Positions 1 to 7,926 of a stretch of DNA of 24,132 nt are shown here, piece by piece. This stretch comes from a virus. Each line of letters opens with the position of its first letter. Within the stretch, counting starts at the first letter, position 1. Where the stretch lies: positions 1-24,132 of the IMG/VR virus record IMGVR_UViG_3300023176_002422; one strand, 5' to 3'. A program made the translations under genes and the position numbers. The notes under the pieces are model-generated. The model was not told the DNA's origin. It worked only from the letters and a program-made list of their open reading frames with translations, and made no database searches.

Positions 1-1
1 A

Positions 2-283
2 ATTGAGGCAATCCTAGAATACCTTAACATCGAATTACGAAGAACACGCAGTAAGTTCTTTAAACAATATCTAGAAAACTATCAACGAGCATTAAGCAGT
101 CGTGACGTTGAAAAATACGTAGACGGTGAAGCAGACGTTGTTGATTTTGAAAAAATTATCAACGAGTTTGCACTGCTACGTAACAAATGGTTAGGTGTCA
201 TGAAAGGTATCGATATGAAACAATGGCAGATAACTAACATTACCAAGTTACGTGTAGCAGGAATGGAAGACGCTTCCATATAA
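2..283 (+). CDS. C-terminal part of an unidentified phage protein
   Basis: The frame is open from the window edge to TAA at 281-283 and encodes about 93 residues, so the start lies upstream. The visible part is charged and looks mostly helical. It begins IEAILEYLNIELRRTRSKFF and ends WQITNITKLRVAGMEDASI. I do not recognise it. The size and the last 30 residues (a hydrophobic helix, then an 'I--I--LR-AGM' segment) faintly recall the end of T4-type UvsY, but the resemblance is too weak to name it. The gene is followed by a 35 bp gap with a late-promoter-like box, so it probably ends the preceding transcription unit. That it is coding is fairly sure; its function is unknown. Confidence 0.7.
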   Translation: MEAILEYLNIELRRTRSKFFKQYLENYQRALSSRDVEKYVDGEADVVDFEKIINEFALLRNKWLGVMKGIDMKQWQITNITKLRVAGMEDASI

Positions 284-305
284 TTTTCCTATCATAAACT
301 ACACA

Positions 306-313
306 CATAAATA
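306..313 (+). promoter_or_regulatory. Putative T4-type late promoter box (CATAAATA)
   Basis: CATAAATA differs by one base from the T4 late consensus TATAAATA. It lies in the short gap before the glycan island. With T4 geometry (last A at about -6), transcription would start at or within a base or so of the ATG at 319, giving an almost leaderless message. No Shine-Dalgarno sequence precedes that ATG. The match is short, so chance is possible in AT-rich DNA. Confidence 0.45.
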
Positions 314-318
314 TCAGT

Positions 319-1128
319 ATGAAAACAATCGTATTGGTAACAGGTGGCTTTGATCCACTACACTCGGGACATATTGCATATTTTGAAGAAGCCGCTAAAC
401 TAGGTGATGAACTAATAGTTGGCGTTAATTCAGATGCCTGGCTTACACGTAAAAAAGGCAAACCATTTATGCCATTCAAAGAACGTATTGCAATCATCAC
501 AAGTCTGCGTATGGTAAGTGGTGCTATCGATTTTGATGATTCGGATGGTGGTGCCGGAGGCGCAATATTCAAGTGCAAAGAAATTTTTGGTAATGATTGT
601 AAAATTATCTTTGCTAATGGTGGTGATCGTAGTGTTAAAAATATTCCAGAACTAGTAATGTATGGTGATGATCCGCAAGTAGAATTTATGTTTGGTGTTG
701 GCGGAGATGATAAAAAGAATTCAAGCAGTTGGATCTTAGATGAATTTAAAAATCCTAAAGTTGTTCGTCCATGGGGCTGGTATAGAGACTTATATACTAT
801 TGGTAAAGAAATTAAAGTTAAAGAATTAGTCATTGAGCCTGGTAAACAACTGTCTATGCAAAAGCACAGTAAACGTGCTGAAATGTGGTATGTGCTTAAA
901 GGCAAGTGCAAAGTTGTTACTATATTAAATAATGTACCCGATGAAAAAGTTTTAAATAACCTAGGAATAGGTTATGACATTGGTAAAGAAGTATGGCATC
1001 AAGGTGTAAATCCTTATGACAAACCTTGCCATATACTAGAAGTACAACACGGAGAAGAGTGCGTAGAATCAGACATCATGCGTATTGGTGTAGACGATGA
1101 CTATGGCCAGGAAGGACAACAAGAATAA
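319..1128 (+). CDS. Nucleotidyltransferase-cupin fusion protein (sugar activation)
   Basis: The protein has two domains. Residues 1-140 are a cytidylyltransferase/adenylyltransferase-like Rossmann domain: VTGGFDPLHSGH gives the HxGH signature (H15, H18), and KNSSSWIL at 133-140 sits where the ISTSxI-like loop is expected. This family (HldE C-domain, TagD, PCT) transfers a nucleotide to a sugar or alditol phosphate. Residues 147-260 resemble the cupin of type II phosphomannose isomerase/ManC: PWGWYRDL, then LSMQKHSKRAEMWYVLKG with likely metal ligands H183 and E188, and VWHQGVNP with H227. The fusion could activate and modify or bind one sugar; the exact substrate is unknown. It is the first gene of the glycan island. 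Its stop overlaps the next start (TAATG), so coupling is likely. No Shine-Dalgarno is visible. Confidence 0.8.
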   Translation: MKTIVLVTGGFDPLHSGHIAYFEEAAKLGDELIVGVNSDAWLTRKKGKPFMPFKERIAIITSLRMVSGAIDFDDSDGGAGGAIFKCKEIFGNDCKIIFANGGDRSVKNIPELVMYGDDPQVEFMFGVGGDDKKNSSSWILDEFKNPKVVRPWGWYRDLYTIGKEIKVKELVIEPGKQLSMQKHSKRAEMWYVLKGKCKVVTILNNVPDEKVLNNLGIGYDIGKEVWHQGVNPYDKPCHILEVQHGEECVESDIMRIGVDDDYGQEGQQE

Positions 1129-1820
1129 TGAACACCGTATACATTGGTTATGATTCCAGAGAAAAAATCGCTAGTGATGTTTGCGAGCACAGTTTGCGCC
1201 ACACTACAGAAGAACCCATTGACGTAAAATATCTTAAACTTAACGAACTTAAAAGAAAAGGTGTATACACTAGACCTGTTGATACACTAGGATCGACAGA
1301 ATTTACATTTACTAGATTTTTAATTCCTTATCTACAAGACTACAAAGGCTGGGCATTATTTTGTGATTGTGATTTTTTATGGCTCGACGATGTTGATAAA
1401 TTGTTTGCACAAAGAGACGACAAGTATGCAGTAATGTGTGTGCATCATGACTATACTCCTAAAGAAGGAACGAAGATGGATGGTAAAACACAATCGCTGT
1501 ATCCAAGAAAAAATTGGAGTTCAATGGTACTATGGAACTGCGAGCATCCTAGTAATAAACAAGTTATTCCTTCAATGGTTAATAATGAAACAGGAAAATT
1601 CATGCATCGTTTTAGTTGGCTCAAAGACGAGGAAATTGGGCAAATCAGTCACGAATGGAATTGGCTAGAAGGTTGGTATAAAGAACCACAAGATGGAAAA
1701 CCTAAAGCAATACATTTTACTGAAGGTGGCCCATGGTTTAAAAATTGTCAAGATGTTGATTACGCTGACCTGTGGATTAACACCGCTAACAAAACAGGTA
1801 CAAAATGGTCTCCATTATAG
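1128..1820 (+). CDS. GT-A-type glycosyltransferase-like protein
   Basis: The 230-residue protein has a GT-A layout: an N-terminal beta-strand (VYIGYDSRE), then WALFCDCDFLWLDD with the metal/nucleotide-sugar DxD motif at residues 80-82, an acceptor-side NWSSMVLWNC segment, and a C-terminal AIHFTEGGPWF whose histidine is placed like the late metal ligand of GT8-like enzymes. It probably moves a sugar from a nucleotide donor to a glycan or protein acceptor in the cytoplasm. The substrate cannot be read from sequence. The start ATG is shared with the stop of the preceding gene (TAATG), and its 3' end overlaps the next gene by 16 bp, all consistent with one operon. Confidence 0.75.
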   Translation: MNTVYIGYDSREKIASDVCEHSLRHTTEEPIDVKYLKLNELKRKGVYTRPVDTLGSTEFTFTRFLIPYLQDYKGWALFCDCDFLWLDDVDKLFAQRDDKYAVMCVHHDYTPKEGTKMDGKTQSLYPRKNWSSMVLWNCEHPSNKQVIPSMVNNETGKFMHRFSWLKDEEIGQISHEWNWLEGWYKEPQDGKPKAIHFTEGGPWFKNCQDVDYADLWINTANKTGTKWSPL

Positions 1821-2752
1821 GCATTGAAGGAGCATTGAAAACTCAATTTCCTTCTTTTAAAAAAGGAGTTGCCAGGCACGGCGATAAATTCGAGTTAGTT
1901 GCACATCCAGATCTTGCTAGTCATGCTGATGCATTTATTCAAACTAACTTAATTAAACCTAAAGTATTAAACAACGATTCAAGACGGTTAGCATATACTT
2001 TTATTAGAGATTCAAAAAAACCTTATCTAGTTCATGAGTCACCGAGTTTTAGAAGATATTTGGGTTGGGCAAGACTCGGTTGGTACAGTTATAAATGGAC
2101 CGAAGGCGTATTTGGAAATGAAAATTCTCCATCAGATCGTTGGAATAAATTTGAAAAAGCAACTGGCATAACATTTAAAGACTGGCATAGTCCCGGAAAT
2201 AGTATTATTATAATGGCACAAAAAGAGGGTGATTCAAGTTTATTAACTCTGTATGAAAAATATAATAGTTATTACGACTGGGTAGAAGATCTTATTGTTG
2301 ATATTAGAAAATATACTGATAGACCTATAATAATTAGACCACATCCGAGAAATAATTTAAAAGGAATAAAATTAGCATCAAGATTACAAAAAAAATTAAA
2401 AGATCCTACTATTACGATTAGTAATAACACAGATTCACTTGGTGACTATCTTTCATCGCCTAATAAAGCAGACGGGTTGTATAATGATTTAAAAAAAGCG
2501 TATTGTGTAATTACATATAATAGTTTAAGTGCTATTGAATCTATATGTGAGGGTATACCAACTTTTGCAATGGAAGACGGTAGCATGATTTGGCCGGTTG
2601 CACATAAAGATTTAAGTCAAATTGAAAACTTATCTTATGATATAGATTTAACGCAATGGAAATATGATATTGCTTATACTCAATGGACAGGAGAGGAACA
2701 TAAAAGCGGAGAAAGTTGGGCACACCTTAAACCGTTAATGTTTAAAGAATAA
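1805..2752 (+). CDS. GT-B-like 'TDRPI-IR-HP' family protein, copy 1
   Basis: This is one of five related proteins in the window. Shared landmarks are PSDRWNKF at about 109-116, a following strand IIIMAQKEGD, TDRPIIIRPHPR at 171-182, AYCVITYNSLSAIESICEGI with a small-residue loop, IPTFAMEDGS, and a tail AYTQWTGEEHKSGESWAHL. The Arg-Pro-His-Pro strand followed by a 'Y-S--AIE----G-P-F' segment recalls the C-terminal nucleotide-sugar-binding half of GT-B enzymes such as capsule or CDP-glycerol transferases. That assignment is inference. Cytoplasmic; no membrane segment seen. It overlaps the upstream gene by 16 bp and shares TAATG with the downstream one. Confidence 0.7.
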   Translation: MVSIIGIEGALKTQFPSFKKGVARHGDKFELVAHPDLASHADAFIQTNLIKPKVLNNDSRRLAYTFIRDSKKPYLVHESPSFRRYLGWARLGWYSYKWTEGVFGNENSPSDRWNKFEKATGITFKDWHSPGNSIIIMAQKEGDSSLLTLYEKYNSYYDWVEDLIVDIRKYTDRPIIIRPHPRNNLKGIKLASRLQKKLKDPTITISNNTDSLGDYLSSPNKADGLYNDLKKAYCVITYNSLSAIESICEGIPTFAMEDGSMIWPVAHKDLSQIENLSYDIDLTQWKYDIAYTQWTGEEHKSGESWAHLKPLMFKE

Positions 2753-3600
2753 TGAAAACATTTGCATGTATTACAACGTTTAATCAAGACTACTACGATC
2801 AATTAGCAAGCAAAATGGTCGAAACATACTTAGAATTTTGGCCTAAAAGTGTTCCTTTATACTGTTATACAGAAGATATGAAGTTACCAGTGCAAGCAGA
2901 AAATCTACACGAAATCGACGTATATGAGGCTTGCAATCCTGAATTACAGAGTTATTTAGACTACATAAAAACACACTTTAGCAGAGGGTTTGCATACAAA
3001 GCATTTGCTTGGGTTCATGCTTGTCGTACACTTGATGTTGATCAAATTATCTATTTAGATGCCGACAGTGTAACATATCGTCCTGTTACAGAAGCATGGT
3101 TAGATAGTATTCTTCCTGAAGATCATATTGCGGCGTACATGGGTGTTACAATGAATAAAGGCAAATGGCGCGGTTCAAATGTACAACACGCAGATACGGG
3201 TGTTTATTGGTTTAATCGTAGACACGCTTATGCTGATACGTTTGTAAACAGATACGAAGACATTTACATTTCACGTGAGGTAGACAATAGAGAACGATTT
3301 CCTAAACCAAATGATGCATACGTATTTGCTGACTGTGTTATGGATGCTCTTAAAAATGGTGTACGTAATATTGACTTTCACCCACAACGTACAGCACATA
3401 GTCCACTTAAAGAAACTATACTTGGCAAATACTTTAGACACTTTAAAGGTGCTAGAAAGAAAGATCCCAAGATGGACAAATACATTGAAAAAATTAAATC
3501 AGGTGCTGAACGCAAAGACTTAGAAAAAGCAGAAAAGAAAAACAAAAAGCACGGTAAGTTAAAAGAATTAGACAACACATTTAGGACTTGGAAAAAATGA
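2752..3600 (+). CDS. GT-A-type glycosyltransferase-like protein
   Basis: The 282-residue protein opens with FACITTFNQDYYDQLASKM and carries IIYLDADSVTYRP, whose DxD motif falls at residues 103-105. An HADTGVYWFN segment follows, as expected for acceptor and metal contacts in GT-A folds. The last 60 residues are strongly basic and lysine-rich. The - strand gene at 9729-10553 is a clear paralogue (same 'TTFNQ' start and 'DADS' motif). Both are followed directly by a methyltransferase of the same family, so the two genes look like a duplicated cassette. Probable role: adding a sugar that the next gene's product may methylate (inference). Confidence 0.72.
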   Translation: MKTFACITTFNQDYYDQLASKMVETYLEFWPKSVPLYCYTEDMKLPVQAENLHEIDVYEACNPELQSYLDYIKTHFSRGFAYKAFAWVHACRTLDVDQIIYLDADSVTYRPVTEAWLDSILPEDHIAAYMGVTMNKGKWRGSNVQHADTGVYWFNRRHAYADTFVNRYEDIYISREVDNRERFPKPNDAYVFADCVMDALKNGVRNIDFHPQRTAHSPLKETILGKYFRHFKGARKKDPKMDKYIEKIKSGAERKDLEKAEKKNKKHGKLKELDNTFRTWKK

Positions 3601-4187
3601 TAGATTGGCCAAAAAACGTAAAAGGAGAAACAGGATGGAGATTTCCTTTTTTCTATGCAGGTATTGATTATATTAAACCTAAAAGTATTTGTGAAATAGG
3701 ATGCTATAGAGGTAAAACTAGTTTACACCTATGTAGGTATGCATTACAATATACAGACGAATTACACTTTGCTGGATATGATTTATTTGATTTAGCAACA
3801 AGAGAAAATGACATTAAAGAAATAAACGGTAAAGGACACGGAAATTATGTTCGCACACAACTTGCTTTAGATAAAATTAAACGTGATTGCAATCCTCATC
3901 GCCCTACATTTTATCAATATAAAAATAAAAAATTTACGTTTGAAATTCACAAAGGCTTTACACAAGATACACTCGAAAAAAGAACGTTTGATTTTGTTTT
4001 TATAGATGGAGGCCACAGTTACGAAACGGTAAAGCACGATTACGAAAAGGTTAAAGGAAGTAAATTAATTTTCTTTGATGATTATAACTTAGAACCTGTT
4101 AGAAAATTTTGTGATGAAATTGGCGCTATTCCATTAGAACAAGACATTGGTCACAAAGTAAGACATTTAGCGTATATACTATCATGA
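3597..4187 (+). CDS. SAM-dependent methyltransferase (Methyltransf_24-like), copy 1
   Basis: I use the ATG at 3597, which overlaps the upstream stop as ATGA, rather than the in-frame TTG at 3588. The 196-residue product has a class I SAM-binding start (SICEIGCYRGKTS, about residues 29-41), GYDLFD at the end of the second strand, FVFIDGGHSYETVKHDY, and LIFFDDYN. The DGGHSYE and FDDY pair is typical of the Methyltransf_24/CmcI-like group, which often methylates sugars or small molecules, sometimes using a metal. Two paralogues lie at 6915-7445 and 9145-9732(-). With copy 3 it shares EINGKG-G, so those two are closest. The substrate is unknown; sugar O-methylation is inferred from the neighbours. 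Confidence 0.78.
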   Translation: MIDWPKNVKGETGWRFPFFYAGIDYIKPKSICEIGCYRGKTSLHLCRYALQYTDELHFAGYDLFDLATRENDIKEINGKGHGNYVRTQLALDKIKRDCNPHRPTFYQYKNKKFTFEIHKGFTQDTLEKRTFDFVFIDGGHSYETVKHDYEKVKGSKLIFFDDYNLEPVRKFCDEIGAIPLEQDIGHKVRHLAYILS

Positions 4188-4969
4188 TATTTTTAAGTAA
4201 AAACGGAACAGACGAATACGTCAATATGTTTGCAAATGGTAGTAATACTATGCCAACTTCAGACAAAGAGTTTGATTACAATGCAACTGCACCAGAACCT
4301 ATTGTGTTACGTGGAATACTCAAACATAAAATTATGAAACAGTGCTGGGAAGACAAACGTGATTTTTACTATATGGATAGTGGGTATTTGGGTAACTATA
4401 AGTCACCAATTAATCCAAACGGATGGAAATGGTTTCATAGAATTGTAAAGAACGATCTTCAACATGGTGATATTATTGACAGACCTAGCGATAGATGGGA
4501 CTCATTAAAATATACAATTCCAAAATGGAAGAAAGACGGCCGCAACATTCTTGTTGTTATGCCAAGCGAAAAACCAGCAAAGTTCTACGGTATTGATATG
4601 GAACAATGGCGTGAAGAAACAATTAGCACATTAAAGCAACACACAGATCGTCCTATTGTTGTACGTGAAAAAGCAGATCGTCCTACACGCATTGTTAAAA
4701 CAATTTATGAAGAATTAGATAATGCTCATGCTGTTGTAACTCTTCAAAGCATTGCGGCAACCGAAGCAGTATTATATGGAGTACCTGCATTTGGATTAGC
4801 ACCCAATGCGGCGTCCCCGGTGTCGCTATCTGACATAACTAAAATAGAACAACCGTACTATCCAGATAGTGATTTGGTATATAAATGGGCCTGCCATTTA
4901 GCATATGGTCAGTTTCATATACAAGAACTAAATGATGGTACAGCACGGAGAATATTAAATGCTAGTTAA
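4184..4969 (+). CDS. GT-B-like family protein, copy 2 (short, altered HP motif)
   Basis: This is the shortest member of the five-copy family (261 residues against 308-343). It keeps PSDRWDSL, the strand ILVVMPSE, TDRPIVVR, AHAVVTLQSIAATEAVLYGVPAF and the LAYGQFHIQELNDG tail. After TDRPIVVR the expected His-Pro is replaced by EKADRP. The N-terminal half is also about 50 residues shorter. If the HP strand contacts the donor, this copy may have lost or changed activity; it could be a partner subunit for another copy. ATGA overlap with the upstream stop and an 11 bp overlap with the next gene fit coupled translation. Confidence 0.68.
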   Translation: MIFLSKNGTDEYVNMFANGSNTMPTSDKEFDYNATAPEPIVLRGILKHKIMKQCWEDKRDFYYMDSGYLGNYKSPINPNGWKWFHRIVKNDLQHGDIIDRPSDRWDSLKYTIPKWKKDGRNILVVMPSEKPAKFYGIDMEQWREETISTLKQHTDRPIVVREKADRPTRIVKTIYEELDNAHAVVTLQSIAATEAVLYGVPAFGLAPNAASPVSLSDITKIEQPYYPDSDLVYKWACHLAYGQFHIQELNDGTARRILNAS

Positions 4970-5990
4970 AGTTTTTATGAATAGTGCAGGACACAACTCG
5001 GAAAGAGAAGTGTTACGTCAAATGTATGATGGTATTGATTATGCTGACAAAACTGCAAATGGTAAATTATCAAAAGAAGAAAGAAAAGAACGCAAAAACC
5101 TAGAAAAAGAAATGGGCATTAAGCGTGGACTACAGTACGAATATGATGAGGAATATCGTCCTTGTGATGTTGCCGTATTCTTAGGAAGTTGGAAACCTGA
5201 ACGAACACGTACATGGCATCTTACAAGAACTAGCATTAAAAAGAATTCTAAATGTTTTGTTGTTATTGAAACCCCGTTACTCGGACGACAGATGTTTGAA
5301 AAAAACACACACTACAGGGTGGGTGTTAATGGCTTTCTAAATCGTGATGCTTTTTGGGGAGACAATGTTAATCGTCCAGGAGATAGATTTAACGAGTTAG
5401 GGTTAATTTATAAAGGTTGGAAAACTAAAGAAGAACTAGGAGACAAAATTATTATTGCATTACAACTAGCAGGTGATGCAAGTTTAAGAAACTTAAATAT
5501 TAATGAATGGTGCGTAGATACGGTAAAAACCTTACGCGAATACACAGATCGTCCTATTGAAATTAGAACACACCCTGGTGTAAGTGAAAAAGGTATGGGT
5601 AACCATGAAGACCTATTTAAAGAATTTGCTTTTGCTAATTTTTCAAATGTAACTTTTGTTAATGGTCGTGACATTCCGTGGGAAGAGCATTTAAAAGATG
5701 CTTATTGTGTTGTTGCTTATTCAAGTGGTTTATCAATTGATGCTGTGCTTAACGGATATCCTGTTATTGCATGTGACGAAGGCAACTTTGCTTGGAATGT
5801 AGCAGAAACTAAATTAAAAAATATTGAAAATCTAAATTTGGCAAACAACGAAGAAGTTTTACAATGGTTGCATAATCTAGCATATTGTCAATGGACTCCT
5901 GAAGAAATGGAAAACGGTGTATGCTGGAGGCATTTGTTGCCGTCGATTGAAAAAGTATTAGCAGAAGTAAAAGCCAATGAAAGTAATTAG
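4959..5990 (+). CDS. GT-B-like 'TDRPI-IR-HP' family protein, copy 3
   Basis: The 343-residue protein is the longest copy. Landmarks are a charged, lysine-rich N-terminal stretch (residues 28-50), PGDRFNELGL, a strand KIIIALQLAGDASL, TDRPIEIRTHPG, DAYCVVAYSSGLSIDAVLNG, YPVIACDEGNFAW, and LAYCQWTPEEMENGVCWRHL. The TDRPI-IR-HP and 'AYSSG-SIDAVL-GYP' pair supports a GT-B-like C-terminal domain. A GGAG at 4947-4950 is 8 bases before the ATG and supports this start. It overlaps the gene before by 11 bp and the gene after by 14 bp. The short DNA around the TDRPI motif is nearly identical to that in copy 2, pointing to tandem duplication. Confidence 0.7.
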   Translation: MLVKVFMNSAGHNSEREVLRQMYDGIDYADKTANGKLSKEERKERKNLEKEMGIKRGLQYEYDEEYRPCDVAVFLGSWKPERTRTWHLTRTSIKKNSKCFVVIETPLLGRQMFEKNTHYRVGVNGFLNRDAFWGDNVNRPGDRFNELGLIYKGWKTKEELGDKIIIALQLAGDASLRNLNINEWCVDTVKTLREYTDRPIEIRTHPGVSEKGMGNHEDLFKEFAFANFSNVTFVNGRDIPWEEHLKDAYCVVAYSSGLSIDAVLNGYPVIACDEGNFAWNVAETKLKNIENLNLANNEEVLQWLHNLAYCQWTPEEMENGVCWRHLLPSIEKVLAEVKANESN

Positions 5991-6915
5991 TTACCTAAAG
6001 GGCATTCCTGCTAACAATAAAAATCCTGAGAAACCTGAAGTATTAAAGAGATTTGTACAGGGAGTAAACCTTAATGGAGATGTAGGAATAGCCTATGAGG
6101 GTAACGAGTGGAGTCTATCAGATGTAGCAGTGTTACAAGGATATGTACACGAAGACTCTCCAAATACACCACACTTATTATTGCGTAAAAAAGTATTTGA
6201 TGAACAAACACGTAATGGTAAGCATACTATTATTGTTGATAGCAATTTATTTTTGTATCTAGATAAAACAAATTCAAAACGTTATCTTCGTTATTCAATG
6301 GACGGTGTATTTCCTACTACAGGAAATTATTTTTGGGATAATCCCGATCCTAGTAGATTTAACAAGTTAAGAATTGAACTTGGCATACACCCTAAGCCTT
6401 GGCGTACAAATGGATCACACATTCTTATTTGTTTACAACGCAATGGCGGTTGGAGCATGAAGGGATTAGATAACCAAGATTGGGCAAGAGAAGTTATTAC
6501 CAAAATTCGAAAGGTAAGCGATCGTCCTATTATTGTTAGGGGACATCCTGGTGATAGACGTGCAGGAAAATATCTTAATCCTAAAGAACGTGCATTTAAG
6601 TTACACGGACTGCGTGATGTTTATATGAGCGATCATTTAAACAAAAGTTTGCAAGATGATTTGCGTAATGCTTGGTGTACAGTTGTTTACAATTCAAGTC
6701 CGGCGGTAGCAAGTGCTATTGAAGGAGTTCCTATTTTTGTTGCTGATCCTGATGATTGTCAAGCAAAAGATGTTGCAAATACAGACTTTGGAAATATTGA
6801 AAAACCAGACACGTTTGATAGAGATTTATGGTTGCAAAAACTTAGTATGTGTCATTGGAACTTTGAAGAATTAAGTTCAGGCGAGGCGTGGAAACATATG
6901 AGAGAATACATATAA
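5977..6915 (+). CDS. GT-B-like 'TDRPI-IR-HP' family protein, copy 4
   Basis: The 312-residue paralogue has DPSRFNKLRIELGI, the strand HILICLQRNGGWS, SDRPIIVRGHPGDRR, AWCTVVYNSSPAVASAIEG, VPIFVADPDD, and a tail LSMCHWNFEELSSGEAWKHM. The tail matches the 'LAY-QW--EE---G--W--L' ending of the other copies. The N-terminal 110 residues diverge, as expected if that half selects the acceptor (inference). The start ATG overlaps the previous gene by 14 bp and the stop overlaps the next start as TAATG. It probably acts on a glycan in the cytoplasm; the substrate is unknown. Confidence 0.7.
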   Translation: MKVISYLKGIPANNKNPEKPEVLKRFVQGVNLNGDVGIAYEGNEWSLSDVAVLQGYVHEDSPNTPHLLLRKKVFDEQTRNGKHTIIVDSNLFLYLDKTNSKRYLRYSMDGVFPTTGNYFWDNPDPSRFNKLRIELGIHPKPWRTNGSHILICLQRNGGWSMKGLDNQDWAREVITKIRKVSDRPIIVRGHPGDRRAGKYLNPKERAFKLHGLRDVYMSDHLNKSLQDDLRNAWCTVVYNSSPAVASAIEGVPIFVADPDDCQAKDVANTDFGNIEKPDTFDRDLWLQKLSMCHWNFEELSSGEAWKHMREYI

Positions 6916-7445
6916 TGGATAGAAAATCATTTGATAAAGTTTGTGAAATTATTAAAAATTATCAACCACAAAATTATGCTGAGATAGGTGTACACAATGG
7001 TTTAACTGCCGCTGGTATTTGCAGAGAAATATTAAAGTATAAACCAGATTTACATTTTGTAGGCTATGATGCGTTTGACGAAGTTCCTGCTGTAGAACAT
7101 AATGGTAAGTCACCGTCAACTAATAAACATTATGAAAAATGTTTATGGAGGTTTAGTGGACTTAAAAAAGATAACCCGCAGTTTACATGGGAGTTAGTTA
7201 AAGGTTTAACGACCGATACACTAACAACTCCTGTAAAGTATGACTTTGTATATATCGATGGCGGTCACAGTTATGAAACTGTTAAACATGATTACAACAT
7301 GGTTAAAGAAAGTAAAATTATTTTGTTTGATGACTATAATTTAAAAGATGTAAAAAAAGCCATTAGCGAAATAGGAAAGGGAGAGTTGCTTGCATCATAT
7401 GATGACTGGAAAAAAGCAACTTGGTTAATAATAAATGAAGATTGA
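6915..7445 (+). CDS. SAM-dependent methyltransferase (Methyltransf_24-like), copy 2
   Basis: I start at ATG 6915 (MDRKSFDKVCEII), overlapping the upstream stop as TAATG, instead of the in-frame GTG at 6888. The 176-residue protein shows YAEIGVHNGLTAAGI as the SAM-binding loop, VGYDAFDE, FVYIDGGHSYETVKHDY and IILFDDYNL. It lacks the EINGKG-G stretch of copies 1 and 3 and has NGKSPSTNKHYE in that place, so it is the more distant paralogue. The DNA coding for the SYETVKHDY motif contains a 26 bp stretch found inverted in copy 3. A role in methylating the product of neighbouring transferases is inferred. Confidence 0.77.
   Translation: MDRKSFDKVCEIIKNYQPQNYAEIGVHNGLTAAGICREILKYKPDLHFVGYDAFDEVPAVEHNGKSPSTNKHYEKCLWRFSGLKKDNPQFTWELVKGLTTDTLTTPVKYDFVYIDGGHSYETVKHDYNMVKESKIILFDDYNLKDVKKAISEIGKGELLASYDDWKKATWLIINED
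7269..7294 (+). repeat. 26 bp inverted repeat, left arm (within methyltransferase copy 2)
   Basis: Bases 7269-7294 are identical to the reverse complement of 9347-9372. Both arms encode the SYETVKHD motif of Methyltransf_24-like paralogues that lie on opposite strands. The arms are about 2.05 kb apart and enclose the methyltransferase block and the strand switch. Shared ancestry or gene conversion explains the identity; it also offers a site for homologous inversion. Confidence 0.85.
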
Positions 7446-7926
7446 GTTTGGTTGTGGTGAAACTCCTACAAAAGAAGGATTTAAAACTTGCGATATAAGA
7501 GATCTACCTGGAGTAGATTATGTTTGTCCTGCATGGGAAATTGATAAACTTGTACAAGAAAACACAGTTGAAGAAATATTTTCAAGACATTTTTTTGAAC
7601 ATCTAACATTTGCACAAGGTGAAGTAATGTTAGACAAATGGCGTAAGATTCTTAAGCCAGGCGGTATGTGTGAAATGATGTTACCTAATATGGCATTGCA
7701 CGTACAACAATGGCTTGAAAGAAAAACTGATAGAGAAATCAAACATGCTATGGCAGGTTTTTGGGGTTGGCAACGTGGAGAATTTGACGACGTTTGGGAC
7801 GTTCATAAAAGCGGGTATGATAAAGAACTTTTAACTAATCTAGTTAAAAGCAAAGGCTTTATTAATATCCAAAGCCTTGCTAAACCTATGTCTAAACACT
7901 TACACTTAAAGTTTTACAAAGCATAA
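7435..7926 (+). CDS. Class I SAM-dependent methyltransferase (Methyltransf_11-like)
   Basis: The 163-residue protein starts directly with the SAM-binding strand (MKIEFGCGETPTKEG), followed by CDIRDLPGVDY, HFFEHLTFAQGEVMLDKW and ILKPGGMCEMMLPN. These are motif I, the acidic end of strand 2, and the post-I and 'LKPGG' motifs of Methyltransf_11-type enzymes. It is unrelated in detail to the Methyltransf_24-like copies. It overlaps the previous gene by 11 bp and is the last + strand gene of this run. Its 3' end overlaps the convergent - strand gene by 21 bp. Small-molecule or sugar methylation is inferred from context. Confidence 0.78.
   Translation: MKIEFGCGETPTKEGFKTCDIRDLPGVDYVCPAWEIDKLVQENTVEEIFSRHFFEHLTFAQGEVMLDKWRKILKPGGMCEMMLPNMALHVQQWLERKTDREIKHAMAGFWGWQRGEFDDVWDVHKSGYDKELLTNLVKSKGFINIQSLAKPMSKHLHLKFYKA

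Noticed and set aside
2-283. UvsY recombination mediator
   Set aside because: Length and the C-terminal helix are loosely similar, but no residue pattern I could defend matches, so I left it unnamed.
240-911. 223-residue open frame on the - strand opposite the nucleotidyltransferase-cupin gene
   Set aside because: It lies antisense to a gene with clear motifs, its translation is rich in Ser/Leu/Pro/Ile as antisense frames are, and no ribosome site or domain is visible.
3588-3596. TTG start for the first Methyltransf_24-like gene
   Set aside because: ATG at 3597 overlaps the upstream stop as ATGA, the pattern used throughout the operon.
6888-6914. GTG start for the second Methyltransf_24-like gene
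   Set aside because: ATG at 6915 shares TAATG with the upstream stop; the extra residues only repeat the frame behind the previous gene.
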